A DNA stretch of 64,000 bases from Balamuthia mandrillaris. Its lineage: Eukaryota; Discosea; Longamoebia; Balamuthiidae. The position numbers were made by a program, and so were the translations under genes. Shown one piece after another: positions 44,559-56,016 of this stretch; within the stretch, counting starts at the first letter, position 1, and each line of letters starts with the position of its first letter. Location of the stretch: NCBI GenBank assembly GCA_031835245.1, contig JAVKOQ010000232.1, positions 1-64,000 on the forward strand, given 5' to 3'. A model generated the notes under the pieces. It was not told where the DNA came from and did not search any database. It saw only the letters and a program-made list of their open reading frames with translations.

Positions 44559-45262
44559 ATGGAGGAAGCGGTGAGACGCTACTTGGACCAGCACTTGGAG
44601 GGAGAACATTCCCTCGGGGATGCCTCTGCGTTGATTGAAGGGCTGGAAAAGGTTGGTCTCTTTTGCACTTTTTTTTTCCAGAATTATGATTTCTCTCTCT
44701 CTTCTCACTACAATTTTTTTTCAAATCAAAAAAAAAAAAACTGATGATAACGTAGCAACTCCATTCTTTGGAAGAAGAGGTTCGTTTTGCTTCTTCTCTC
44801 TTTTTGCTCTGCTTCTTGCTCTTCCCTTGCTTTCCTTCTGTTAACAGCAAAAGATAAAACTTTTTAGCGTTCCACAGAAGAGAAGAACTTCCCTCAACGA
44901 CTCCTGGACGGAAAGCAGCTCGTCTCTTCCTCTCTGGAGGAGCTCGCCTCGGTGGAGGAGGAGCGCCAACAGCTCTTCCACGCCGTCCAGCAAAGGAGAG
45001 AGCACAGCTCCCTGTTGGTGACGAGGCTAAGGCAGCTCTCTCAGGAACTTGGCAATGTGCAACTACAGCAGGCCTACTTTGAGCTGTTGTTGGAGGCTGA
45101 TAGAATATGGTTTGTTATAGTAGCACAGGCTCTTTCCTTTTGTTTTGTTCTTCTTCTTGTTCTTCTTGTTCTTCTTCTTGTTCTGGTTCTGGTTCTTGTT
45201 CTTCTTCTTCTTCTTCTTCTTCTTCTTGTTCTTCTTCTTGTTCTTCTTCTTCTTTTTCTTCT

Positions 45263-45297
<35 letters not shown>

Positions 45298-45312
45298 TTC
45301 TTGTTCTTCTTG

Positions 45313-45356
<44 letters not shown>

Positions 45357-46254
45357 GTTTATTTGTTCAACTTTTCTGTTTGTTTTAGTGTCTCTGCAAG
45401 CACTAACTTGATTTGCAGCAAAGAATTTCACAAAACGTTACAAAACGTAGAAGACAAGACCACAACAGCAACAACGAGTAATGAGATCTCTGCTTCATCG
45501 ACGGAGAAGGCATTGGACCTGTTCCTTCATTTCCTTAGCATGTATCAGGCTCTTGTTCCATTACCAATTGACCACCTCAAGTCCATTCTTCTGAAGACAG
45601 GAAAGATGCTCTGCAAAGCTCTTCGCTCCAGTCTCCATCGGTAGCAATCCTTTTTGTGTACTTTTTGTGTTTGTTCTTCGCGTTTTCTTATTCTTATCTT
45701 CCTTGTTCAAGGCTTTTGCAATCCACGTTTGACGATGTGGGCTGGCCACGTCTTCCGTCTGTAGTATCATCCACAGCGAGGCAAGAAAAGACTAAAGTTG
45801 CACGAAAAGAGTCCCTGTCTACGTTCCGCCTTCTTTTTTCTCAACTATTAACATTGCAGCTTGCCGCTCAACGGTTAGTTTCGTTTTATTATCTTCTTTA
45901 GCCAATGCTAAATTTTCGGGTGCAACAACAGAGCTTTAGTGGAAACGACAGAGTCAGAAATTACTATGGAGAGTCTTTGGGCAATTTCTCTTTTATTGCA
46001 ACCGTTGGCGACTCGCTTCCGATATCACTTTATGGGCAAACGTGCAACCAATCGTCTTGATAAGGTTAATCTTTGCAGCTCTCCTCAACATTCTCTCTAC
46101 ACTTTTTTCTCTTTTATGTGCTAATGTTTTCTGCAGCCCCAATGGTTTTTAACTGATGTGCGTGAAGTCATTCGCCTTAACCTTCCATTTATGCACAAAG
46201 AGATACAACCTTTATTGGACCAACATAGTCTTTCTTTCTATGATGCTACCGTAA

Positions 46255-46287
<33 letters not shown>

Positions 46288-48366
46288 GAGCATTGCCAAT
46301 TGTTATTCTCTTTTCAACTTTAGATCGAGTTGCAGAAAGGAATGATCGCTTGCATTTGCAACAAACTAGAGACAGACTTGCCCCGTTTGTTGAAAGATGA
46401 AAACTTGTTCTGCCATACTATCAACGAAACACTCGATTTTCAATCCGCTTTACACAAGCAATTCGACTATCCTCTTACCACATCATCAGAAAACTCTTCC
46501 AATCCTTCTGCACCTTTACGCTATCCCTCTTGCATTGATGCATTCACAAGTGATGACTCTGTTTTCCATGCTTGGCGTCAAATAGAGTTAAAATGTATGT
46601 ATCTTTCTCACTTTTTTTTTTCTCTCTCCTTCTGTTTCAATCTTCTGTTTTTTTGCATTTAATGTTGCATTTTGTCTTTCCTATAGTCGCCATGAAGCAC
46701 ATGGAAAGTATTCTCCACCACGAAGAAGCATGGACTTCGCTTTCTCCCCTCTCCGAACAAGACCCACTCTCCTCCTCTTCTGAACTTCTCGTTATCACTC
46801 GCTTTGCAGATGCCTTTATCTCTCTATTGAACAGCGTTACTGGTTCGTTCTCTTTCTCCTGTTTCGGTGTTAATAATAACTTACGAGGTCACTTTATTCT
46901 TTTACCCGAAATAGAGAGGTACAGAATGCTTCCAGATATGAGTCATAGACTATATTTCTTACACCAGATTCAAATCCCTTTGTTACAATCTTGTCTTACT
47001 CAGGTTTGTTGTTCCCCCTACCTCAATGCTTCTCTCTTCTTGGGACTAATACATCGCGTAATAACGAAGATGAGATATATTTTTGCGGCTGAGTTCAGCT
47101 CTTGTCAGTACTACGACCCGTCCAGATGGGACTTTTGCAAGTACTCGATGCTCCTTAATACTTCATTCTACTGTGACAATGTGTTGGCCGATTGGTCCGA
47201 GCAATTAGTTTGTACTCCTTCAACGCTATGACTTTTTCCGTGCACACATTTCTTATGGCGTTCTTAATTCTTCTTCCCTCTCTTCTCTGTTCTCTTTCTT
47301 TTTCTGCTTTACAGTTTTTCATAGAACTGCATTGCGAAGATCAGCGAACAGAGGCAAAACAGAAAGAAAAGACATCTGGAATGGATGTAGAAAGCACCGT
47401 TTTCGATGCCTCACGGGAAGGCTTTAAACGACTGAAGAAGGATATGCTTGCCAAGTTAAGCTCGTTATTGCTTCATTCTTTTGAACAGCACTCGCAACAG
47501 TACTTTTCCAAGTATGCCTTTCCGTCTTTCTATTCTTATTCTTAGCCTTGGTCTCGTTCTTCTGCATCTGCTTCTTCTGTCATTTCTTCTCAGTCTTGTG
47601 CTTATTCTTTGCTTAAAAGGCGAATTTGGAGAGGAAGCGAAGATCATTCTCAGCAATTAAGAACATCAACAACTACCAAAGAACACATTTCTGTGGAGCT
47701 ATGCGAAGCTCTGGCCCTGCTCCGCCGCAACCTTCGCGAACTCCGCCTCTTCCTCTCCTCTCCTCTCTTTGAGAAAGTTTGGCGACGTGTTTGCAACCTG
47801 CTGCACGTTTATATCTATCGAGAAGTGTTGTTGGAGGAGAGAAGACTCCATTTTGAGAGAACTGCTGCCCTCCAGTTTCGAGATGACATGAAAGCGTTGT
47901 TTCAGCTCTTCTCCGAGTTTACCTCTCGTCCTGAAAATCACTTCAAGAGGTTCGTTCCTTCTCCTCCTTCTTCACCTTGTCTGATTATTCTTTCATCCCA
48001 TTTTTTACCAATTTTAAAAAAAATAGTTTGAAAGAAGCGTTAGTATTGTTGGCACTACCAAGTAGAGATCTGGAACAGCTTAAAGCGCAGCTGCATCTCC
48101 GCTCTTCCTCCTCATCCTTATCGCTATCTTCCCTATCCTCTTCGCTGGAGGATACAGAGAGCGTGTTGGCTCCTCTTCCGCTGCAAGGCATCATGAAAAG
48201 CTTGTGGAGAGGTTCGAAAGGAGCAGGAGAAGGAGGAGGAGAGGGAGGAACGAAGATGGATGCCCCGCTGGCTGCTTTGTTGAGCCAACGGTATGATGTG
48301 CAGAGGATCACCTCCATCCGGGAGCTTCGAACCTTGCTCTCTCTTCGTGTGGATGTTGCTTCCTGA
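44559..48366 (+). CDS. RINT1/Tip20-type tethering factor
   Basis: About ten short-to-medium exons encode an all-helical protein. The N-terminal coiled part includes VEEERQQLFHAVQQRREHSS. Middle and C-terminal segments match the RINT1/TIP20 domain: FRYHFMGKRATNRLDKPQWF, LPFMHKEIQPLL, FDASREGFKRLKKDMLAKLS, and near the end RTAALQFRDDMKALFQLFSE followed by RPENHFKRLKEALVLLALP. It ends LLSLRVDVAS at TGA 48364-48366. RINT1 (yeast Tip20) is a Dsl1/NRZ complex subunit that tethers Golgi-derived COPI vesicles to the ER. The frame upstream of 44559 stays open, so the start could lie slightly earlier. An alternative 3' end using exons at 48431-48814 cannot be ruled out. Confidence 0.8.
45145..45360 (+). 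repeat. (CTT)n/(GTT) microsatellite in a RINT1 intron
   Basis: About 215 bp of CTT triplets with interspersed GTT and GGTT fill the intron after the LLEADRI exon. The tract is pyrimidine-rich on the sense strand. Confidence 0.9.
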
Positions 48367-48430
48367 TTTCTGCTGCAAAAAAGTTTCCTCGAAAACAAAA
48401 CTGTATTTCTTTTTTTCCCTTTGCAAAGAG

Positions 48431-48814
48431 AGGATGACGAAGATGAAGAGGTTTTAGCATTCTCTTCACCCAGCAGAAGACTCAAAAGCATAAGACGTGG
48501 AGGGATGGCATTCTTTGGTGGGACCTCTCCAACAACCAAGTTTGTTGCTTCTTCACGATACAGTTGAGCCTTGTTTTATGGTTATTTTATGGTTTTTTTT
48601 TATGGTTATCAAACGAAAGCCATTTACGTGTTTTAAACTCTTGTTTTTTTTTTTTTTTTTTGGTTGCCAATAAACGCAGATCATGCTGTATGATGAAAGA
48701 GAGTCAGAGGTTTTGGAGGTCCACCTCCTGCCACATGGACAGACGGCGCAAGCTGACGGGGACGCCGAAGCCCTCCACACGGACCGTTACTTCATCCTAG
48801 AGAATGCCCTGTAA
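48431..48814 (+). other. Two possible coding exons of an unplaced 3' gene end
   Basis: After a T-rich stretch ending GCAAAG, 48431-48545 reads DDEDEEVLAFSSPSRRLKSI and GGMAFFGGTSPTTKF. A GTTGCT donor and an AAACGCAG acceptor (about 48678) then join in frame to IMLYDERESEVLEVHLLPHG and ending RYFILENAL at TAA 48812-48814. Both pieces have coding character and compatible phase. They may be an alternative end of the RINT1 gene, since a donor within its last exon would give a fitting phase, or a small separate gene. Function is unknown. Confidence 0.35.
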
Positions 48815-48944
48815 TATTTTACAATAGTTTCGCAATATATTCCAACAATCCTCAATTATCCTACTCTATCGAAACCCTGTAATATTTAACAATAGTTTCG
48901 CAATATATTTAAATCAATCCTCAATTATCCTATCCTACCGAAAC
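48807..48944. repeat. Two-copy tandem repeat, unit about 68-70 bp
   Basis: Copies start at 48807 and 48875 with CCCTGTAATATTT. They share ACAATAGTTTCGCAATATAT, CAATCCTCAATTATCCTA and CGAAA, and differ by a few substitutions and a small indel. The stop codon of the putative exon at 48814 lies inside the first copy. Confidence 0.8.
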
Positions 48945-49025
48945 AATTCTAGCAATAATCGTCTATTCTGAATGGACTGACAAACGTGCACATTTGCTGA
49001 AGGGTTGGAGCAGCAAAGGTAAGCT

Positions 49026-49050
49026 GACGTCAGTAAAATTTTCGTCGACA
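49026..49050. promoter_or_regulatory. TGACGTCA and GTCGAC sites upstream of the DHX37-like gene
   Basis: A perfect CRE-type TGACGTCA at 49026-49033 is followed by GTCGAC at 49045-49050 (TTTTCGTCGACAAAG). Both lie 51-75 nt above the start codon at 49101. Confidence 0.45.
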
Positions 49051-49100
49051 AAGAAGAAAGAAATCGGAAAGAGAAAGAAAGGAAGAAGAGGGAAGGAGAA

Positions 49101-52100
49101 ATGCCGAAGCGCGGAGCGGACGAGTCCTCGGTGGAGGAGCGGTCGGAGCGACCGCCCAAGGGACACGTGGAAGACACCAACTACCTCGTCATTACCGGAC
49201 CTAAACGAAAAAAGCCCAAAACCGATGCCGCCAAAAAGGTTTTTTTTAAGCCTATTTTTTTTTTGTTTTTGTTCAAAATCCAATGTTGATCTCTTCTTTC
49301 TTCTCTCTCTTCTCTCACTCTTCTTTCTTTTCAAAACAAAAATAAAGCGAGTACCAGGAAAAATGGCAAAAAAAGCGCAGGAACAGCAGCAGGCCAAGAA
49401 GCAGAAGCTGAGCTCCGCTCAGAAGAAGCGTCTTCAAAAGCTGCAAGAGAAGAAAGCGAAGAAAGCTCAACGCGAGCAATTGCTGCAATCACTCGCGTAC
49501 GTTTTTTTTTTCTTTTCTTCTTCTTTCCTCCTCTTTCTCTGCTTCTGCTTCTCTACTATCCGTGCTTATCCTATCGGATTTGGAAACAATTCAATATAAC
49601 ATCAAACCAACAGACAGCACGCATTGACTGCAGAACAGTTGAAGTTGTTCCATTCCAGCAGCACCATTGGCAGAGTAAAACTTTACCTCTCTCTTTCTTG
49701 TCGTTTCTTTCTTGTCGTTTCTTTCTTGTCATTTCTTTCTGTCGTTTCTTTCTGTCGTTTCTTTCTTGTCGTTTCTTTCTTGTCGTTTCTTTCTTTCTTT
49801 CAAGTAGATTTAACTCGATTGTTGGGATCTATGCAGAAAGAAACAACAAAGGAGAGGTTAACAAGAGCCTTTCACGAGAAGAAAACGTTTGGCTTTAGTC
49901 TTGCTGATGACAGTCGTTTGGAAGTATCTACCCAAGCAGCAAATGAAAACATGGACGAAGAAGAAGAAGAAGAGGAAGAAAATGGAGAGGGAATCAAAGC
50001 CGAAATCAAAACAGAAGAAAAAACTAAGCCTCTTCAACAGCAACAGCAAGCAAACAACGGAAGCAACACTGACAGCCAGAAAAAGAAGAAAAAGAAGAAG
50101 AAAAACAAAACAAAGAAAAAGCAGACCCAGGCTCACTCATCGACAGGGACAGCGCAGCCTTCCACCTCTGAAGCAGCTAATCCAAAAGAGCAACCTCAAC
50201 CCAACAATGCTTCTTCTTCTTCTTCTTCTTCTTCTTCTTCTTCTTCTTCTTCGTCTTCTTCGTCTTCAACTCCACAAAAGAAAATTACAACTAGCGCCAA
50301 TGGAACACCTCACCAAACGGAAGCTGCAGTAATACCTGAAAAGATGGACATGGAGACCAAAACAACGAACTCCGAATCTGCTTCGTCTTCTGCTCCTTCG
50401 GAACAAACAACAGCGGCAACCACAACGGAATCAACTATAGTAAGAAATGTGTTTGTAAACAGAGATCCGGAAATAGAGAAACAAAGACAGCAATTACCGA
50501 TTTATATGGAAGAGCAAAGGATCATGGAATGCATTATGGAGAACGATGCTGTCGTTATTTGTGGTGAGACAGGTTCTGGTAAAACCACTCAAGTTCCTCA
50601 GTTCTTGCACGAAGCAGCTTTTGGCCATCCTCAAGGCTGTACGTCGTCTTTCTTCTTTCATCTTTTATCTTGTGTCCACTGTCAACTTTCCTTCAGTCCC
50701 GTTTTTCTCTTCGCTCTTCCTTGTTTTAACGTTTAAATGTTTGGATGGCGAACAGCTCATAGCGGAATGATTGGAATAACGCAGCCAAGACGTGTGGCTG
50801 CTATCAGTATGGCTACTCGTGTTGCAGCGGAACTCAACACTCCTCTAGGAGACGTTGTTGCTTATCAGGTAACATTCGTTATTCTTCTTGGTCACATTTT
50901 CTTCGACCACTACATCATTTTCCTTCTTGTTCTTGTTCTTGTTCTTCTTCTTGTTCTTGTTCTTCTTCTTCTTCTTCTTCTTGTTCTTCTTCTTGTTCTT
51001 CTTGTTCTTCTTCTTGTTCTTCTTCTTCTTCTTCTTCTTCTTCTTCTTGTTCTTCTTGTTCTTCTTCTTCTTCTTCTTCTTCTTCTTCTTCTTCTTCTTC
51101 TTCTTCTTCTTCTTTGTGCAATATTTAAATTTGTGTTCCATTAATAGGTGAGATATGATACAAGTGTATCTCCGAAAACACGAATCAAATTTATGACAGA
51201 TGGTATCCTGTTGAAAGAGATTCAAGGAGACTTTTTGTTAAGAAAATATTCTGCAATCATCATCGATGAGGCACATGAACGCAATCTTAATACAGGTACG
51301 TCCTTGTCTTCTGCTCTTCCTTTCTTTCTTCCTTGTTTCTTAAGTGGCCGGTACTGAACAAACACTTCTCAAAGATATATTGGTGGGATTGTTATCCCGC
51401 ATCATTCCGCTTCGCGCTCAACTTTACAGAGAACAACAGCAGCAACAACAAAAGCAGCAACAACCAGAAGCTAAAACCTCTTCTGAGGGGACTGATTCAA
51501 CGCCCTTAACACCTCTAAAGCTCATCATCATGTCAGCAACATTGCGAGTCTCCGATTTTGTGGAAAACTATAGACTCTTTCCTTCAAAGCCACCACCAGT
51601 ACTCAGCGTTGACGCGAGACAGTTTCCTGTCAGCATTCATTACAACCGACGAACACCACTTGGAGAGGGAGCTTACATTGAGGAAGCGTTTCGCAAGGTT
51701 TCCAAAATCCACAAGAAGCTTCCTCCTGGTGGCGTGTTGGTCTTTTTGACGGGTCAACAGGAGATAGAAACGTTGTGCCGAAGATTGCGAAAAGCGTTTG
51801 CCTTTGCTTCTTCTTCTGCTCTCATCAAGAGAGGAAAAAAAGGAAAAGAAAAGCAAGAAGCGGAAGACGGGAAAAAGAAAGATAAGAAAACGGAAGAGGA
51901 GAAGAATGATGGTGATGAAGAAGAGGAAGAGGAAGAGGATAAGGAAGAAGAGGAGGAAGAACAAATAGCTCCAATGCACGTTCTTCCTCTCTACTCTGTC
52001 TTGCCAACACAACAGCAGTTGCGCGTCTTCGAACCCCCGCCAGAAGGTGCTCGTTTGGTCGTTGTAGCTACAAACGTGGCTGAGACCTCCATTACTATTC

Positions 52101-53977
52101 CTGGCATCACGTATGTTGTTGACTGTGGCAAAGTTAAAGAGGTAAGTACCAACCCCTCTCTATCACAAATGATGTGAAATTGTTGGGATGATAATCTCTT
52201 TTGGTGAATGTAGAAATACTACAACAAAGCGTCTGGTATTTCTGCTTTTCAAATCGATTGGTGCTCCAAAGCTTCTGCCGACCAGGTACTGCTTTCTATC
52301 GTTTCTTCCTCCTTCCTTCTACTCTCTTTCTTTGTCCGTTCTTGTCTGCCTAAACAAAATAATCTACAGAGAGCGGGAAGAGCAGGAAGAACCGGACCAG
52401 GTCACTGTTATCGCCTCTTCTCATCGGCTGTCTTCAACGACTACTTTCCTAGTTTTTCAGAGCCAGAAATTCTGCGGATCCCGATCGAAGGCATTGTCCT
52501 GCAAATGAAGTGCATGAGCATCGACAAGATACCTTCCTTCCCCTTCCCTACCCCGCCCGACTCTCAGGCTCTAGCTGAGGCCGAAAAGGTTTTTTCGCAA
52601 TCCTCGTTCTCTTTCTTCGTTCCTTCTCCTTTCTTTGACGTTTGGTTAACTCGATCAACGTTTTTGTTTTGAAACGAACGATAACAGACGTTGTCATACA
52701 TTGGCGCTTTGGAAAAGAATGGCGCAGTAACGCCTTTGGGACGGACGTTGTCTGTGTTTCCCCTTGCACCTCGTTGGGCCAAAATGTGCGTTTTCTTTTC
52801 TTTTTCTTTTAAAAATTGGAAAGAGAATACGCTCCCTTGGGATTTTTTTTTTTTGACACCCCAATGTCTTATCAGGTTGGTACTTGGAAGACAAGAAAAG
52901 TGTCTTCCCTACGTGGTAGCCATCGTCTCCATTCTTAGCGTTCGCGATCCGTTCCTACGACAAGGACTTATGGAAGAGGAAGAAGCCAAACAAGACGAAG
53001 AAGAACAGCTTGCAATGGATGACGAAAACGGTGAGAAACCCAAAACGAAAAAGAATACAACAGAAGGAACAGAAAAGAGCACCAATCAACAGGAGGAAGC
53101 ACGAAAGGAGGAGGAGAAACGAAGGAGGAGAGCAGTCGTGGCAAAAGCTCATGCCACTTGGGCTCATCCGCAGAGCGATCTGCTGGCCGCGCTGCGCGCT
53201 CTTGGTGCGTTCGAGTATGCCGGTGCCACTCCCGAGTTTTGTCAAAAATACATGTTAGATGGCAAGGTACAGCTATCCTCTCTCAATATCATCTTGCTTT
53301 CTTCTTGTTCACTTTCTCTCATTCTCCTCCTATCTTCTCTCTTTACACAGGCAATGAAAGAAATCCTACAAATGCGTCAACAGCTGATGCATATTATGAC
53401 CACTGCAATGCAAGAAGAAAGCCTTGACCAGGACGACCTTCTCCTCAAGCCGCCTACTCCCGCCCAAGAGCTAATGCTGCGCCAAGTGATCGCCGGCGGC
53501 CTCGTAGACCAAGTAGCCAGACTGGACGCCCAACGCAACGACAGCGGCTTCTCCGCCGACGGCGGTCGCTCCCTCGTTCGCCAATGGGCCTATCGAACCT
53601 GTCGCACCAACGAGACAGTCTTTATCCATCCGACCTCCTTCCTCTTCTCCGATGCAAACCTCCCTGAGTACGTCGTCTACAGGGAGCTCGTTCACACCAC
53701 AAAAACTTTCATGAAAGGAGTGACCGCCATTCAACCCGCTTGGTTGCCTTTGTTGGGCACTGCGCTTTGCTCCCTGTCGAAACCGTTGGAGATGCCCGCC
53801 CCGCGATGGGATGCCGTTGGGGATGCTGTCAAGTGCTTTGTGACACCCTCTTATGGGCCGTTTGGGTGGACTTTACCGCCGCAGGAGTTGGAGATGGAGG
53901 AGGGACCCATGCGGTACAAATACTTCATGCGGTTCTTGCTCGAAGGGCTCGTCTTTCCCTCTTTGCTGAAGCTCAGG

Positions 53978-54022
<45 letters not shown>

Positions 54023-54306
54023 GGATAAGTTTACACAAACATAAAACTGACAACACTACTCTCCAACAAAACGAACAGGAACATCTAACGGGACGACCGA
54101 GTTTGGTGACCTCGGACACGTGGAATCAACACAAGATGCTGGTGATGGTGCAGGCCCTCATGAAGAACGGCGTAGCCTCACGACGGCAGTTCTTGGCCAG
54201 ATGGAGAGAACAACAGAAAACGTTTTTGCTCAAGGAAATGCGGCTGTGGGTACAGCCCTCTGCTCACGCCCTTCTGCAGTCGCTCTGGTCTGCTTTGGAT
54301 CAATAG
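49101..54306 (+). CDS. DHX37: DEAH-box RNA helicase, DHX37/Dhr1-type
   Basis: The N terminus ([12 protein letters not shown], then K/Q-rich helices and acidic, poly-Lys and poly-Ser stretches) is typical of nucleolar proteins. Helicase motifs in order are GETGSGKT (about 50562), [75 protein letters not shown] and [18 protein letters not shown]. The helicase-associated and OB-fold regions follow, for example [18 protein letters not shown] and [20 protein letters not shown]. The extended linker before motif I and the C-terminal sequence match DHX37 (yeast Dhr1/Ecm16). That enzyme releases U3 snoRNA during small-subunit ribosome assembly. Acidic insertions near 51830-51965 and 52970-53110 enlarge the protein. 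It has about 12 introns; stop at 54304-54306. Confidence 0.9.
50926..51115 (+). repeat. (CTT)n microsatellite in a DHX37 intron
   Basis: About 190 bp of CTT/GTT triplets occupy most of the intron between the [15 protein letters not shown] and [12 protein letters not shown] exons, pyrimidine-rich on the sense strand. Confidence 0.9.
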
Positions 54307-55443
54307 AAGAAGATGATGATAATGATGAAGAGAAAGGACACCTTTCTTCTTGCTCTCTTTGCATTTTTTTTTTTGAAAGTCATTTTCTTAAGTAGAAGAA
54401 GAAGAGCAAAGGGGCACCCCCATCATCTAGATAAGACGAAAGAAGAAGAATCTTGGCCATTAAAGAAGGGAATAAAATGAACAAAGAAGACCACTGTCAG
54501 TTCCCTATTTGATGTAGAGGTGGGGAAAACGGAAGGAAACATTGTGTTTGCGTTGGTAATCTCAAAAGCATATTTCCCCATCACCGATCTCAAATGGAGA
54601 GAAGAGAAGCAGAAAGAAAGAAAGAACGAGAGAGAGAGAGAGAGAGAGAAAAAAAAAGGGAGGGAGGTGAGAGAGGAACGATAAACAAAAAAGAAAACAA
54701 AGAGAATGTAGATAGGACAGGCGGTAGAAAAGAAAGAATAAAAAAACAAGCTTTTTTTTGTCAGAGACGAAAAAAAAAAAGATGGAGGTCACCTGCCTGT
54801 TTTTTTGAGGAGGGGAAATGATGCATCAATATTGAATGGAGAAAGCATATAATTTTGAATGGAGAAGAAGGAAAGATAGGAGAAGAAGAAGAAGAAAAAA
54901 GAAAATCAAAACAAAAATAAAGAATGGGAAAGAAAAAAGTTTCTTAAGTTTTTGTTTGTCACCTCTCTTTCACTCCCTCCCCCTCTCTCTTGTACAGTGG
55001 AGAGAACAAAAAAACAAACAAAAGAGGCACGAGACCAACAACAGAGAACGGGAATCGGAAGGAAGAGGAACAAGAAGGAACAAGGAAGAGGGTAGCAGAA
55101 GCGAAAAAGAGAGGAACTGTCACATACCATCATCGTCATCTTTTTGTTGGAGAGCGGAGCAGCGCGTTGTGTGCAACAAAAACGGACAGGATTGCAGAGC
55201 GAAAGAGAGAGAGAGACAAAAAGGCGACGTCAAAATCACATCCAGAAAATAACAAAAAAATGGGGCAAAAAAAAACGGTTTGTGAAATTAAAAATGCGGA
55301 AAGAGCATACAAGAGGGACAAAGATAAAAAAACAGAAATCAAGTACCCTCTCCTTCTCCGCAGGTCTCCAAAAGGGCATCCATGTCCAAGGAAGCGATGC
55401 AACCCGAACGCAAGCTATTTATTCATTTCGGTGGTGAGCGAAT
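54307..55443 (-). other. Region with unresolved minus-strand exons
   Basis: On the minus strand a stretch near 54480-54590 (SVMGKYAFEITNANTMFPSV) follows a (CT)n tract and an AG acceptor. A stretch near 55338-55410 (LRSGCIASLDMDALLETCGE) is preceded by an AATAAATAG acceptor and followed by a GTACTT donor. Both look like exons, but I cannot link them into one model. The plus strand is rich in (GA)n and poly-A and has no convincing frame. Confidence 0.35.
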
Positions 55444-55803
55444 TTAAATTCGTGAGTGAACGGAAAAAAAAACGAACCCGTCATTGGAAGAAACAAGGCT
55501 AACGACTTGATTTTGTTTCATGTGTTGAACTTTGGCTTGTGTGTACACATTTCGGCGAGCGGAGGAAGAAGCGGCGGGGGCCGACACAAATTCAAAGGAA
55601 AAAGAGGGAGCGGAGCTGCTGCCCGCGCTGGCAGAGTGCAAGGAGGAGGAGGCCGCCACGCAGACAGCCGGTCTGGAGAGACGATGGGAGCTCGAGCTCG
55701 CGAAAGAGGAGAGCGTCCGTTTGCCGCAGGCCGATCCGAGGCTAAAGGAGAGACCCCCAGAGGAGCCCTTTGTCAGTCGGGTCACACCGCCGCGTAGTGC
55801 CAT
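55444..55803 (-). CDS. Probable first exon of a mitochondrial-type precursor
   Basis: ATG 55803 opens MALRGGVTRLTKGSSGGLSF, then about 65 residues rich in Ser, Ala and Arg with almost no acidic residues, like a mitochondrial presequence. The frame stays open to 55444. A GTACAC donor at about 55545 would instead splice in phase to the exon near 55338-55410 (after RRNV: LRSGCIASLDMDALLE). The true end is therefore uncertain. A GTCGAC palindrome at 55956-55961, about 150 nt upstream, fits the promoter pattern of other genes here. No family is recognised. Confidence 0.4.
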   Translation of the reverse strand: MALRGGVTRLTKGSSGGLSFSLGSACGKRTLSSFASSSSHRLSRPAVCVAASSSLHSASAGSSSAPSFSFEFVSAPAASSSARRNVYTQAKVQHMKQNQVVSLVSSNDGFVFFSVHSRI

Positions 55804-55955
55804 CTTCACTTTTTTTTCGTTATTTTTCTATTATTTTTTTATTATATTTTTCAATAGATTATTTCACGACCCCTCAAGCAAGACGCCGGATCGACTCCTA
55901 CTGCCGCCAAATTTTATTTCTTAGAAAATAAAAATTTTAGAAGAAAAAATTGGTT

Positions 55956-55961
55956 GTCGAC
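55956..55961. promoter_or_regulatory. GTCGAC palindrome
   Basis: The context is GGTTGTCGACGTAAAATC. It lies between the stop of the acetolactate-synthase-like gene and the minus-strand start at 55803, so it would serve the latter. Confidence 0.35.
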
Positions 55962-56016
55962 GTAAAATCATTTATGATCCTCTCTCTGTACAAAAAGGTT
56001 CGTCGGCGTTTGTCTT

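Noticed and set aside
45063-45431. Long Lys- or Leu-rich frames over the CTT tracts (also 50845-51225 and 59495-59890)
   Set aside because: Simple-sequence translation in introns or in the antisense of a poly-Ser coding run.
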